A stretch of DNA of 30,649 bases from IMG/VR virus record IMGVR_UViG_3300020474_000066, positions 1 to 30,649 of that record, one strand, 5' to 3'. Each line of letters starts with the position of its first letter. Positions within the stretch are counted from its first letter, which is position 1. Both the position numbers and the translations under genes were made by a program. The notes under the pieces were generated by a model. It saw only the letters and a program-made list of their open reading frames with translations. It had not been told where the DNA came from and searched no databases. This document shows positions 1 to 8,382 of this stretch, piece by piece. The DNA is from a virus.

Positions 1-1167
1 TGGTTGGGCACCGCCGCCGCCACCGCCACCACCGCCACCGTCACCATTATGGGTCTGACCATTATTACCTGGATCAGGTGATGAACTTCCACTACTCATT
101 GCAGTTCTAACTCGTCCAAATCCTAATCCTGCACCTCTTGCATTTGGTGCAGATCCAGGCGAAGGTCTATTAAGAGATCCTCCTCCTCCACCACCGCCAC
201 CAGCAGAGACAATAGTATATCCACCTTTTTCAGAATCGTAAACAGAAGTGGCACCACCACCTCCACCTCCTCCACCGGACCAACCACTTCCACCTGCTCC
301 ACCGCCATCACCACCTTTTGCATAACTGCTAGCACCACCAGAACCACCAGCATTTTGATTGCCAGTTCCTCCACCATTACCTCTTCTTCCTATTTTGAAT
401 GAAAGAGTTCTATCACCATCAATATATGGCAATCTACCTACTCTTCCAGTAAATCCTCCACCACCAGACCCATTTGCGTCAGAACCTCCACCACCACCAG
501 CACCACCAGCAACAACTAAAACCACATTTGTTGCGTTAATCAGTCGCACATTTCCATCAGATGTGAATGTTCTATCGACGTTTGTTGAAACAGTAGTGGA
601 GGATGAAATTACTTTAGAAACTGACCCATCATTTACAGTATCACCATCAACCATCCATTGATATGTAACTCCACCATAGGAACTATCAGTAAGACTTGCA
701 TCAATAGTAAATGTTACCTCTGTATTGCGAGTTGTCTGAACATTAGGGGGTTGTGCAACAATTTCTACATTTGGAATAACTGTAATTGTTCCTATACCAG
801 ACTGTAAAGGTTCATTGATAGCATTGCCAGTTTGACCTTGTGCAGGATTATAATCTGCCTGTAAGAAAAACTTTCTATCATTATCTGTTGGTGTTACTAA
901 GTTTGATATTGTAAGTTGAGTAGTACCAGTTCCAGTAAACTCAGTAGTATCACTTAATACACCAACGCCAACTTCATACCACTGATAAGAAATTGTTCCT
1001 GCATTATCAGGAGTAGCAGTGCTAGAAAAAGTAGCAGTGGCAAATCCTGAAAGTGTAACTGATGCTCCACTTGTGGTAGCAACTCCAACTGGATTATTAG
1101 TGAAAGAAAGAATTGGACCATTAAGATCCAACTCTGTTCCTATTTTGGGGAATAAACCTTGACTCAT
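1..1167 (-). CDS. Glycine-rich tail fibre/adhesin-like protein (partial, 3' end outside window)
   Basis: An open frame of 389 codons runs from an ATG at 1167 to the left edge with no stop, so the C-terminus is missing. The start overlaps the stop of the upstream 1966-residue fibre gene as ATGA, which suggests translational coupling. The first ~200 residues look like two Ig-like beta domains, each with a YQW motif. After about residue 215 a VVLVVAGGAGGGGG stretch opens a long glycine-rich region with runs of 7-10 glycines, interrupted by short aromatic and charged segments. Glycine-rich tips of this type are known from T4-like distal fibre proteins and phage adhesins that contact the host surface. 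The adhesin role is inferred from composition and from position next to a fibre gene. It could instead be a decoration or baseplate-associated structural protein. Confidence 0.75.
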   Translation of the reverse strand, partial: MSQGLFPKIGTELDLNGPILSFTNNPVGVATTSGASVTLSGFATATFSSTATPDNAGTISYQWYEVGVGVLSDTTEFTGTGTTQLTISNLVTPTDNDRKFFLQADYNPAQGQTGNAINEPLQSGIGTITVIPNVEIVAQPPNVQTTRNTEVTFTIDASLTDSSYGGVTYQWMVDGDTVNDGSVSKVISSSTTVSTNVDRTFTSDGNVRLINATNVVLVVAGGAGGGGGSDANGSGGGGFTGRVGRLPYIDGDRTLSFKIGRRGNGGGTGNQNAGGSGGASSYAKGGDGGGAGGSGWSGGGGGGGGATSVYDSEKGGYTIVSAGGGGGGGGSLNRPSPGSAPNARGAGLGFGRVRTAMSSGSSSPDPGNNGQTHNGDGGGGGGGGGGAQP

Positions 1168-4100
1168 GAGAAATTCTGTCCTCCAACAACACCATACAGA
1201 CCAGATGTAAGATTACTACCGTCGAATGTCTTAAAGGAATAGATATCAGACTTTCCTGCACCCACAGTGACCACCGGAACAACTCCACCTGGCCAATATA
1301 TTGGAATGGGATTATTTTGTGAGTCTTTAAAGGTGTCAATTCCAACAGAGCGATTGCCTGTAGAATCTTGCATAATTTTTATGGTAAAGTTAGTCGAACC
1401 CACTGGTGGATTGTTTACAATAAACTCTGTGACATCAGCATCAGCAGTTACGGTAAACGTTTGTGCTGCTGACAAGTCAAGTGTCACCTGATTAGATGAT
1501 ACAGAAGGAGCACTTACCTGCTCAGAGTATGACTTAAATCTTGCGGCAACATTAATATCAAGACCAGTGACAGGATTGGTGGAACCAATACCAACTGAAC
1601 CAAATCCAACCTGCGTAGTAATAATAGTACCAGCAGCACCAACCAGAAGATCTGTTGTTGTTACAATACCAGCAGTAATTCTACCGGAGGTATTGTTGAT
1701 GTCATAGGCACCTGCTACTGTACTAAATCCAGTAATCGTAACATCATTGGCAGTGATAATTCCAGAGAATCTTGCCTCTGATCTTACGATCATCGTAGTG
1801 CCAGAAGCACCTACAGCACCAACAGTTAAGTCACTATTTTGGTCTGGTCTAGTTGTACCAATACCAACATTTAGCAAACTTACCGGGAATATTCCTGTTC
1901 CAACACCAGCAGTGCTAAACAGTGAGTCATTCTGTAGATTTGTAAGTCCAGAACCATCACCAGTGAATGCTGTTGCAACAACGGAACCGCTGAATCTAGA
2001 TTCACCAATAACACGAAGTTTAAATCCATTTGCAGTTGATCCAATACCAACTCCATTTGCATCAACACAGAATACAGATGTTCCAGAACCAACCTTCAGA
2101 GTACAATCACCAGGTCCAGTAGTTCCAATACCAATCGTATCAAATACAACATCATCAGAACCTTCATTAATTCTTACGCTACCAAATCTTCTCCATGCAT
2201 TATCAGTAGTGTAAATCCAACCAACATATCCACCAGAGGATGGATTTGCATTATAGACTACATCACCGGGGTTACCTGCCAACGATGGTGTTGCGATACC
2301 AACCGTATACTTTCTAGAAACTGTTGCATCACCCTGAATAAAGATATTATTAGTCTCAAGACCCTTAGGCGAGTTGACCGTAACTTTGTTATTTACAATC
2401 AGAGGACCATTAAATTTAGAAATAACTTTATTATCTGGTCCACCATCAACACTAATAGAACGACTTGCGATAACTTCAACCGGTTCAATAACGTTCAGAT
2501 TAGGAACCTTGCTAACATCTTCTCCCTCAAAACTTTGAACAGGAGTGTCAAAGATTTCTTCTCTACCCGTAATTGTACTGAGTCGTTTGTTACCAGAGTA
2601 TGAAATACCCTTATCATTCATTCCAGTGTAGAAGTTAATTCCACCTTCTCTTTTGGCGGATTGTGCCAAAAGTTCTTCATCAACAGAGATTGCTCTATCC
2701 TGCTTATCTGGGAATGCGGTTGAGTAGTTACCAGGACCAAATCCAACATATTCAAAGGTATGTCCAGATGCACGAATGATAGAGTGTCTTCTAAATTCAA
2801 TTGGTTCGATTCTAACTCTCTTAATGACAGAATTTAAAGAGTGTGCAGTTGCTTTTGAACCAAGCACGCCACGGAAGACACGGATAGGATTTGAACCAGT
2901 GACCGTTGTCTTAACTCTCATCAATTCGCCGTCAATTGCAAAATAATCACCAATTAGAATATCAAGATCTCCGATGTTAGAGACAAAGACTTGATCCGTA
3001 GATGCGTTTGCAATAGCAGAGGAAATTGTTGTCGTAATTCCTGCATAAGTTGGAATCATTCTACCAGCAAGGTTTTCATTCTCAACAGTAACATTACCAT
3101 CATGAGCAGTAAGTCCCTCGGGCAGAACAAAAATAGTTCCTGATGCCGTTGGTGCTAAAGTTCCGACTCCTAAGTTTGCTTCAAATTGACTTGTAGAATT
3201 GACCTTAGTAACAACAAATGAACCATTATATTGAGTTTGTGCTGCACCAGTAATTGATACTTTATTATCAACAGTAAACCCATGCGATCCAACCGTGGTA
3301 ATTGTTGCGATGCCAGCAATAGTGTAGTCAAATGCACTGACGGACTTAGATTCTCCTGCCAAATAGAAGTATGCTCCGCTAGTGAGAGTCGATCCAACAC
3401 CAAGAGTTTCAGTGGTTATCACGCTACTAGATAACGAACTTGCTGCAGCAACCGTAACCGTTTTAGTTGCAGTAATTCCAATACCAACATCAGTAATTCT
3501 ATAAAGTTGGTTATATGGTTTGAAAGTATCAGACTTAACACCAACAATTTTAACTACATCACCAACGTTATCATAAATCTTAGTTACCTCAACAACTCCT
3601 TCGGTGTGAGTTCCTGATCCAGTGGTTGTAATTCCAGTAACAGAGAGAGTATTGCCAATACCGTAAGCAGAACCACCATCCATGACAGTGATACTATCGA
3701 TAGCATTAGATGCAATAACAACTTTTGCAGTAGCATGTTGCCCTGTTTCAGAAGTACCAATGGAAACCAATCTTACGTTATAGTAAGTTCCATCACTATA
3801 TCCAGCACCTACACTATTAACCTGAACTTTTGAAAGACGGTTAAGTCCATGATCATAATCAGTATGAATTGTATGTGCCGTTCCTGTAAGGGAGAAAATA
3901 TCCGTAATACCAATGCCGGTTGCATTATCGATACGAATTAATTCGGCAGATTGTCGTGTTACACTATTCTTCCTATCATTGACATCAACTTTACCAATTA
4001 ACTTAGAGGAAGCAAAACACTCAGATGCATCTGGATCAGATACAACATTATCTCTGCTGACTTTAGGGAAGAGTTCCTTTACAGGTTGAGAGAACTTCTC

Positions 4101-7064
4101 ACCTGTAAATGGTGCGACCGTGGGTGAGACTGATGCATTTAGAACACTCAGATAGTAAACACCATCTTGTTCTCCAGAGACATATGTTTGTGCCTCAGAT
4201 AATCTGTAAAGATAGTAAGTGTCAGTATATCTCTTGCGTCTGAAGAATGGTAGAGCAGTAGTTCTATTGGAAATATTGGTGTCAAAAGTACCGGGATTAG
4301 TACTTAATCCAATACTAAACTGCTTGGTACTAGAAATTCCAGTAACAACATATTGACCATTAAATCCAGAATTACCAACTCCTGTGGTATTGCCAGTGCT
4401 AATAATATTATTAATCTCTACACTGGCACCAATTTTGAGATTATGTGGAAGTTCAGTGACAATATTAGCGGTAGCTCCACTCCAGTCTGCACCAGCGATG
4501 AATCTGAAGTTTCTCTGTTGGTTGATATTGCTAATAGAACCAGAACCAAAGTAGGTTTGGATTTCTCCGTCCGTGGCACCAATAGAAGTGCTTGATTCTT
4601 GGATAATAAATCCTTCTGTTGGTGGTCTACCAACTTTACCACCAGCATTTGCAGGAATAACATATCTCATGCGATATGTCTTATCGACTGCAGATCTTAC
4701 ATCAGATCTTCTCTTAAAGAATGTTCTAGATGTTGCATTTCCAAGTGAAGTAGTTCCAAGACCAACAATAGTAGAATAAATCGAGTTCTCTGTGGCTGCT
4801 GTTGATACTTTAACGTACCACTGAGAATTTGTATTATCAAATTGAATTGGGTGTCCAAGATCTCCAGAATTTTTATCGGAAACTCTACTAACAACTTTTA
4901 ACCCACCACCCTTTTCATTAATGGTGAGTGACGTGCCATTAATTGCATCATTAAGTGTTTTTGCAAGTTTGAGGTTAGTATTTTTAGTAATACCTGAACC
5001 AGTTGTGATAGCAAAATAAACTGTATTTGACTCAAGTCCATCAGGAATTTGACCCGTATCACCAATAACACGAACAGATTCTCCATTTATAAATCTATGT
5101 GCTTCGGTGAGAGTAATTACATTAGCGTTTCCTCCATCACTATAAGAACCAATACTATTAATTCCAACAAGACTTCTATTGACATTATAGGATTTTTCAG
5201 AACTCTTAATTGGAGTAGCACTATTGTCAGGCATGACAATACGAGCACTATATTCAGTAGTAACTCCTGATTGAGTTATCAGAACATTAAGTTCATCATT
5301 TGTCCTTGCACCAAATCTAAAACCTTCAATTACATTTTCTGGAGGTAAATCCGCATTAGTTTTACTAAGGAGGTATAGATTACCAGTTGAACCAACTCCA
5401 ACTGCAGAATCAGTTTTTAATACGTCGATAGCATCAAATTCAATTGAGGATTCTGTAAGAGGGACTTCCTTTGGTGGAAGGATGTGCGTAAGATAACCAA
5501 TATCATCCTGAGAGAATGAATCGGTTCTAAATCCAACAGAAGTCAGTGCGTTAGCACCAAAGTTAGAGTTGGAGTTGGTCAGTGAAATATCGCCACCATT
5601 TTCAGTTACAAAGTGTTCAGAGAATCCAATAGCGAAGATAGAAACTGCCTGAATAAAGGAGTTATTAGTTACCTTGACGTGGAAGTTTCTATATTCTGGT
5701 TTATATCTCGCTCTTGAGTCTGTACTGATTGTTTCATTGCCAGCAACAGTCTTATCATCATACTGCCCTGTTGGTGGAGTGTTTTCATTATACTTTACAA
5801 ATGCATTATCATCTTTTTGTAGTCCAATACCAGTATACTGAGCAACAACCATGGATCTAAATCCAGTTGCTTTTGAACCGTCAGCAAGCATACCGCACAT
5901 ACCAAATACAGATCTCAGAGAGATATTAAAGATATATGGCGATGCAGAGGTAACAGTATCAGAAGATATTGATAATTTAGATCCGGTAACAGTTGGTAGA
6001 GCAACACTAGGGGCATTTTGTACTTGATATTTAATATTTGTGCTATTTACTTTTTCAGATACAGAAAACTGACCACTATATCCTGTAGCAGTTATACCTG
6101 TAATTCTAAACGGAGTATCTACATCAAGACCATTTGCTGCTGTAGTTGTAGTGACAGTGATTGTAGATGTTGGAGTAACACCATCTCCTGCCTTGATACT
6201 ACTAATTCCTACTTCTTCTCCCGTAGAACCAACGATACGGAACTCATCAATTTTAGGTTGAATATCAAGTCCAGTTGATGGATAATCTGGTTCAATAGCA
6301 CGACCAGAAGACTGACCATAAACTAAACCTACCTTTTCATAATACATGTCCAGATCAGTTCTGGAAGTAGAAAAGTTTTGGAAAGTGTCGTTAATATTAA
6401 CACCATTTACACCATCAGCGTACTCAAATACAGTGAGTTTATGGTGTGAGAAATTGGGAACAAATGCAGTAGTATTATAATCTTTATAAACTGTCCCATT
6501 TGGAGATCCATCAAAAATACTGAACTGCCACAAGTAACATGCACCAGTTACGCGGAAAATAGCACTTCTTTCAATATTATCGTTTTCTGGGTCTGGAACG
6601 TATTTGGGTCTAATTTTGGTTTTACGAAGGTCTAAACCGACCAGAGATGTACCGCGAGGAAGAATTACGCCACCATGGACACTATTTAACTTAAACAGTT
6701 CATTATCATCCGTAGATAAATCAAAGTTAGAAGTTAAATCAAAAGGAGGAAGATCATTAGATGTTGAACCATTCCGCAATCTAAAATTATTTAACCCATC
6801 TGGTATAAATCCTGGTCTATTGTCTACCAAGTGTTCACCAGGATATAATAAAATCGTAGTTTTTCCAAACCTATCATTATTCAATCCCCTCTGATAAGAA
6901 AATCTTGCAGATTCAATCAGAGCACGCTGAATAGTTTTGAAAGGTCGAGTCAGCGAATTGCCTCTATTTTCAATGCTGTCAGTAGCATCCAGACTACTAG
7001 GATCAACATAAATTATAGTTCCACGCGAGGACTTCAGGAAATTATCTAATCTAGAAAGACCCAT
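1164..7064 (-). CDS. Very large tail-fibre-like virion structural protein (1966 aa)
   Basis: This ORF encodes 1966 residues. The N-terminal ~240 residues (IIYVDPSSLDATD, then RPFKTIQRALIESARFSY and ILLYPGEHLVDN) resemble the beginning of right-handed beta-helix, pectin-lyase-like proteins. The middle is rich in Thr, Ser, Val and Gly beta-strand sequence, with an RRHSIIRASGHTFEYVGFG-type block near bases 2730-2800. The last ~350 residues contain repeated VGIGST/VGIGTT turns and an AFTGDGSGLTNL motif, both common in phage and bacterial fibre shafts. A late-promoter-like AATAAATA lies 30 bp upstream, just past a terminator, so the gene probably has its own late transcript. Its stop overlaps the start of the glycine-rich gene downstream. 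A fibre or baseplate-peripheral structural role is well supported by composition and context. Its exact place in the virion cannot be read from sequence, and no catalytic motif was recognised. Confidence 0.85.
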   Translation of the reverse strand: MGLSRLDNFLKSSRGTIIYVDPSSLDATDSIENRGNSLTRPFKTIQRALIESARFSYQRGLNNDRFGKTTILLYPGEHLVDNRPGFIPDGLNNFRLRNGSTSNDLPPFDLTSNFDLSTDDNELFKLNSVHGGVILPRGTSLVGLDLRKTKIRPKYVPDPENDNIERSAIFRVTGACYLWQFSIFDGSPNGTVYKDYNTTAFVPNFSHHKLTVFEYADGVNGVNINDTFQNFSTSRTDLDMYYEKVGLVYGQSSGRAIEPDYPSTGLDIQPKIDEFRIVGSTGEEVGISSIKAGDGVTPTSTITVTTTTAANGLDVDTPFRITGITATGYSGQFSVSEKVNSTNIKYQVQNAPSVALPTVTGSKLSISSDTVTSASPYIFNISLRSVFGMCGMLADGSKATGFRSMVVAQYTGIGLQKDDNAFVKYNENTPPTGQYDDKTVAGNETISTDSRARYKPEYRNFHVKVTNNSFIQAVSIFAIGFSEHFVTENGGDISLTNSNSNFGANALTSVGFRTDSFSQDDIGYLTHILPPKEVPLTESSIEFDAIDVLKTDSAVGVGSTGNLYLLSKTNADLPPENVIEGFRFGARTNDELNVLITQSGVTTEYSARIVMPDNSATPIKSSEKSYNVNRSLVGINSIGSYSDGGNANVITLTEAHRFINGESVRVIGDTGQIPDGLESNTVYFAITTGSGITKNTNLKLAKTLNDAINGTSLTINEKGGGLKVVSRVSDKNSGDLGHPIQFDNTNSQWYVKVSTAATENSIYSTIVGLGTTSLGNATSRTFFKRRSDVRSAVDKTYRMRYVIPANAGGKVGRPPTEGFIIQESSTSIGATDGEIQTYFGSGSISNINQQRNFRFIAGADWSGATANIVTELPHNLKIGASVEINNIISTGNTTGVGNSGFNGQYVVTGISSTKQFSIGLSTNPGTFDTNISNRTTALPFFRRKRYTDTYYLYRLSEAQTYVSGEQDGVYYLSVLNASVSPTVAPFTGEKFSQPVKELFPKVSRDNVVSDPDASECFASSKLIGKVDVNDRKNSVTRQSAELIRIDNATGIGITDIFSLTGTAHTIHTDYDHGLNRLSKVQVNSVGAGYSDGTYYNVRLVSIGTSETGQHATAKVVIASNAIDSITVMDGGSAYGIGNTLSVTGITTTGSGTHTEGVVEVTKIYDNVGDVVKIVGVKSDTFKPYNQLYRITDVGIGITATKTVTVAAASSLSSSVITTETLGVGSTLTSGAYFYLAGESKSVSAFDYTIAGIATITTVGSHGFTVDNKVSITGAAQTQYNGSFVVTKVNSTSQFEANLGVGTLAPTASGTIFVLPEGLTAHDGNVTVENENLAGRMIPTYAGITTTISSAIANASTDQVFVSNIGDLDILIGDYFAIDGELMRVKTTVTGSNPIRVFRGVLGSKATAHSLNSVIKRVRIEPIEFRRHSIIRASGHTFEYVGFGPGNYSTAFPDKQDRAISVDEELLAQSAKREGGINFYTGMNDKGISYSGNKRLSTITGREEIFDTPVQSFEGEDVSKVPNLNVIEPVEVIASRSISVDGGPDNKVISKFNGPLIVNNKVTVNSPKGLETNNIFIQGDATVSRKYTVGIATPSLAGNPGDVVYNANPSSGGYVGWIYTTDNAWRRFGSVRINEGSDDVVFDTIGIGTTGPGDCTLKVGSGTSVFCVDANGVGIGSTANGFKLRVIGESRFSGSVVATAFTGDGSGLTNLQNDSLFSTAGVGTGIFPVSLLNVGIGTTRPDQNSDLTVGAVGASGTTMIVRSEARFSGIITANDVTITGFSTVAGAYDINNTSGRITAGIVTTTDLLVGAAGTIITTQVGFGSVGIGSTNPVTGLDINVAARFKSYSEQVSAPSVSSNQVTLDLSAAQTFTVTADADVTEFIVNNPPVGSTNFTIKIMQDSTGNRSVGIDTFKDSQNNPIPIYWPGGVVPVVTVGAGKSDIYSFKTFDGSNLTSGLYGVVGGQNFS

Positions 7065-7093
7065 CTTATTAGTACTTATAGTTCCGGTATGGT

Positions 7094-7101
7094 TATTTAT
7101 T
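7094..7101 (-). promoter_or_regulatory. T4-type late promoter motif AATAAATA
   Basis: The minus strand reads AATAAATA, matching the NATAAATA form of the T4-like late promoter. It lies 30 bp upstream of the ATG at 7064 and immediately downstream of the terminator at 7107-7140. The same motif occurs at about the same distance (24-33 bp) before several other genes in the window. The assignment rests on motif and spacing only. Confidence 0.6.
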
Positions 7102-7106
7102 AAACG

Positions 7107-7140
7107 AAAAAAGGGTAACCCTATATAGGGCTACCCTTTT
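7107..7140 (-). terminator. Strong Rho-independent terminator closing the small-gene/tRNA island
   Basis: On the minus strand, AAAAGGGTA pairs with TACCCTTTT around an inner palindrome CCCTATATAGGG, with a single A/C mismatch between the two stems. The 3' arm runs into six T residues on the minus strand. The hairpin stops transcripts coming from the 7201-8330 island before the 1966-residue fibre gene. The plus-strand reading also has four T residues, so weaker bidirectional function is possible. Confidence 0.85.
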
Positions 7141-7200
7141 GACACTTCCTTCACACGGACTATCATATTATAACATATTTTTCACGATTCTACAAAACTT

Positions 7201-7407
7201 TCAGTCATCATTTTCTAAGCATTCTGAAATCTCAATATCCAAATTAAGATTTTTTTCTTCCATTAAATACTCTACGGTGTTTGCAACGTCATTCATAGCA
7301 TCTCTTAATTTTTCCTGAGTACCAGAATGTTGATCTAAAGTTTTTGGATTGGATAGAGTCCATCTCCATTGATCCATTGCATTGTTGTGCCAAAGATTAA
7401 TTACCAT
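7201..7407 (-). CDS. Small protein of unknown function (68 aa)
   Basis: A 68-residue ORF starts at 7407, five bases after the stop of the upstream 91-residue ORF. The N-terminus carries tryptophans (MVINLWHNNAMDQWRWTLSNP). A probable helix follows (KLRDAMNDVANTVEYLMEE), then a strongly acidic tail ending ECLENDD. I recognise no domain. The tight spacing, the shared strand and the position in the same early-type island as the tRNA support a real gene. It is the last gene before the terminator at 7107-7140. Function is unknown. Confidence 0.7.
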   Translation of the reverse strand: MVINLWHNNAMDQWRWTLSNPKTLDQHSGTQEKLRDAMNDVANTVEYLMEEKNLNLDIEISECLENDD

Positions 7408-7412
7408 AATTT

Positions 7413-7688
7413 TTAGTCTACTGGGAGGAGTTCTGGTTTATCAACTTCTATGTCATACATCATAGGATGACACTCTTCCGACATCAAGTACATCGATGAT
7501 TTGTACATTTGTTCAGAAGACCATCTTTTATTTTCATTTGCAGTTTGTTCTACTTCGGGCAAATTTCTTGCAATTTCAGGAAGTTCATCAAACGTAAATG
7601 GGACATTTTGGATAAAGTACACCAGAATGACTTTACTTCCTTCTTTTGTATCGTACCAAGCGTATTCCGTGCTAAGTTGGTACTTCAT
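7413..7688 (-). CDS. Small protein of unknown function (91 aa)
   Basis: This 91-residue ORF starts at 7688 with an AGGT ribosome-binding sequence a few bases upstream (GTAGGTAG then ATG). It lies just downstream of tRNA-Leu in the direction of transcription. The sequence is mixed, with an N-terminal beta-like part (YAWYDTKEGSKVILVYFIQNVPF) and an acidic C-terminal part. It has no membrane segment, and I recognise no motif. A CATAAATA late-promoter-like sequence lies 24 bp upstream, so this gene and the next could be transcribed late as well as by read-through from the early-type promoter at 8354-8382. Function is unknown. Confidence 0.7.
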   Translation of the reverse strand: MKYQLSTEYAWYDTKEGSKVILVYFIQNVPFTFDELPEIARNLPEVEQTANENKRWSSEQMYKSSMYLMSEECHPMMYDIEVDKPELLPVD

Positions 7689-7711
7689 CTACCTACAACG
7701 TACCACACTGG

Positions 7712-7719
7712 TATTTATG
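7712..7719 (-). promoter_or_regulatory. T4-type late promoter motif CATAAATA
   Basis: The minus strand reads CATAAATA immediately 3' of the tRNA-Leu and 24 bp upstream of the ATG at 7688. It matches NATAAATA and would give the two small genes downstream late expression independent of the early-type promoter. The motif is short and AT-rich, so chance occurrence is possible. Confidence 0.45.
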
Positions 7720-7720
7720 A

Positions 7721-7804
7721 TAGGAGCGGGGGGACTTGAACCCCCACAACCAAAAGGTTAACAGATTTTAAGTCTGGTGCGTCTACCGATTCCGCCACGC
7801 TCCC
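7721..7804 (-). tRNA. tRNA-Leu(UAA)
   Basis: The minus strand folds as a class II tRNA of 84 nt. The acceptor arm is GGGAGCG pairing CGCTCCT (first pair G-U), with discriminator A at 7721. The anticodon stem CAGA/TCTG encloses loop CTTAAAA, giving anticodon UAA. The long variable arm (about 14 nt) is typical of tRNA-Leu, and the T arm is GGGGG-TTCAAGT-CCCCC. No CCA is encoded, so it must be added by the host. The tRNA begins three bases after the stop of the 71-residue gene and is probably co-transcribed with it. It would decode UUA, a codon favoured in AT-rich phage genes. Confidence 0.95.
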
Positions 7805-7807
7805 GAA

Positions 7808-8023
7808 TTAGTTTTTAGGTGGATATACAGGTTTAGGTTCTAAAGGTATTCCATTTGTTTCGATTTGATTAGGTAGTGCATAGGTTGTTGGATTCAAATT
7901 GCAGTATTCATTAAAAGTGATTTTCATCTCTTTATCAGTTAGTCCTGCGTTTCTTGCTGCCTTTGGAACATTCCACTTTGCCACAAATAACATTTCCATA
8001 GACTGTCTTGTTTCTGGTCTCAT
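7808..8023 (-). CDS. Small protein of unknown function (71 aa)
   Basis: I place the start at the ATG at 8023. A TAGGTG ribosome-binding sequence lies about 9 bases upstream. The longer reading to 8212 would overlap the upstream 60-residue gene and would translate straight through a hairpin terminator. The 71-residue product has MEMLFVAKWNVPKAARNAGLT followed by DKEMKITFNEYC, which could be a small helix-turn-helix-like unit, and a proline-rich C-terminus. The helix-turn-helix reading is weak. The gene sits between a terminator-like hairpin and tRNA-Leu in the early-type island. Confidence 0.65.
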   Translation of the reverse strand: MRPETRQSMEMLFVAKWNVPKAARNAGLTDKEMKITFNEYCNLNPTTYALPNQIETNGIPLEPKPVYPPKN

Positions 8024-8086
8024 AATCGTAACACCTAATGATTTCTTGATAAAAGTCTGGACCGTATCTATGCATAAAAAAGTAAT

Positions 8087-8120
8087 AGGGCGATTTTTTA
8101 CAGGGATTTTTTTTCGCCCT
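8087..8120 (-). terminator. Hairpin terminator-like element between two small genes
   Basis: Arms AGGGCGA (8087-8093) and TCGCCCT (8114-8120) enclose a 20-nt A/T-rich loop. On the minus strand the 3' arm is followed by ATTAC and then six T residues. On the plus strand it runs directly into six T residues. It lies downstream of the 60-residue gene and may reduce transcription into the 71-residue gene and the tRNA. The loop is long for a classic terminator, so it may be partial or act mainly on plus-strand transcripts. Confidence 0.55.
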
Positions 8121-8147
8121 TTTTTGGAATTAAAAGTCGATTTTCCC

Positions 8148-8330
8148 TCAGAGTGGAGAAGCATACGCAAGTGTGTCTTCATCAAGCACAGCACGACATA
8201 GTTCCAGCACACTCATGAACTGGTCCACGGTTTCACAATCAAGAACTTTTTCGTCACCTTGCTCAGAGTACAGGTAGAACTTACGCTTCACGGGGTCCGC
8301 AACGCAGCGTGTGAGGTAGTCGTCTTGCAT
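8148..8330 (-). CDS. Small protein of unknown function (60 aa), first gene of early-type island
   Basis: A 60-residue ORF starts at 8330, directly behind a perfect sigma-70 consensus promoter. The predicted leader is only about 17 nt. The product has an N-terminal MQDDYLTRCVADPVKRKFYLY segment and a helical DQFMSVLELCRAVLDE segment, with two cysteines and no membrane segment. No family is recognised. Early genes of T4-like phages are often short proteins that modify host functions, and that inference rests only on promoter type and size. A longer ORF in another frame (7808-8212) overlaps its 3' end and is not supported there. Confidence 0.7.
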   Translation of the reverse strand: MQDDYLTRCVADPVKRKFYLYSEQGDEKVLDCETVDQFMSVLELCRAVLDEDTLAYASPL

Positions 8331-8353
8331 GGGGGTGTCTTGCTTACCTAGGT

Positions 8354-8382
8354 ATTATAGGACATTCAGGAGTCCTTGTCAA
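8354..8382 (-). promoter_or_regulatory. Consensus sigma-70 (early-type) promoter
   Basis: The minus strand has TTGACA (8382-8377), a 17-bp spacer and TATAAT (8359-8354), a perfect match to the bacterial housekeeping consensus. The -35 and part of the spacer lie in the last codons of the upstream 253-residue gene. The expected start of transcription is near 8347, about 17 nt before the ATG at 8330. This is the early-promoter class of T4-like phages, read by unmodified host polymerase. Confidence 0.85.

Noticed and set aside
359-661. Plus-strand ORF of 100 residues, Pro/Ser-rich
   Set aside because: It is the antisense shadow of the polyglycine-coding minus-strand fibre gene; glycine codons read as Pro and Thr on the other strand.
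1164-7064. Active polysaccharide lyase at the N-terminus of the 1966-residue protein
   Set aside because: The beta-helix-like opening is seen, but no catalytic residues could be identified, so only a structural role is claimed.
7501-7761. Plus-strand ORF overlapping tRNA-Leu
   Set aside because: It crosses the tRNA on the opposite strand and lies antisense to the supported 91-residue gene; no independent support.
7808-8212. Longer reading (134 residues) of the 71-residue gene
   Set aside because: It would overlap the 60-residue gene and pass through the hairpin at 8087-8120; the ATG at 8023 has a TAGGTG ribosome-binding sequence.
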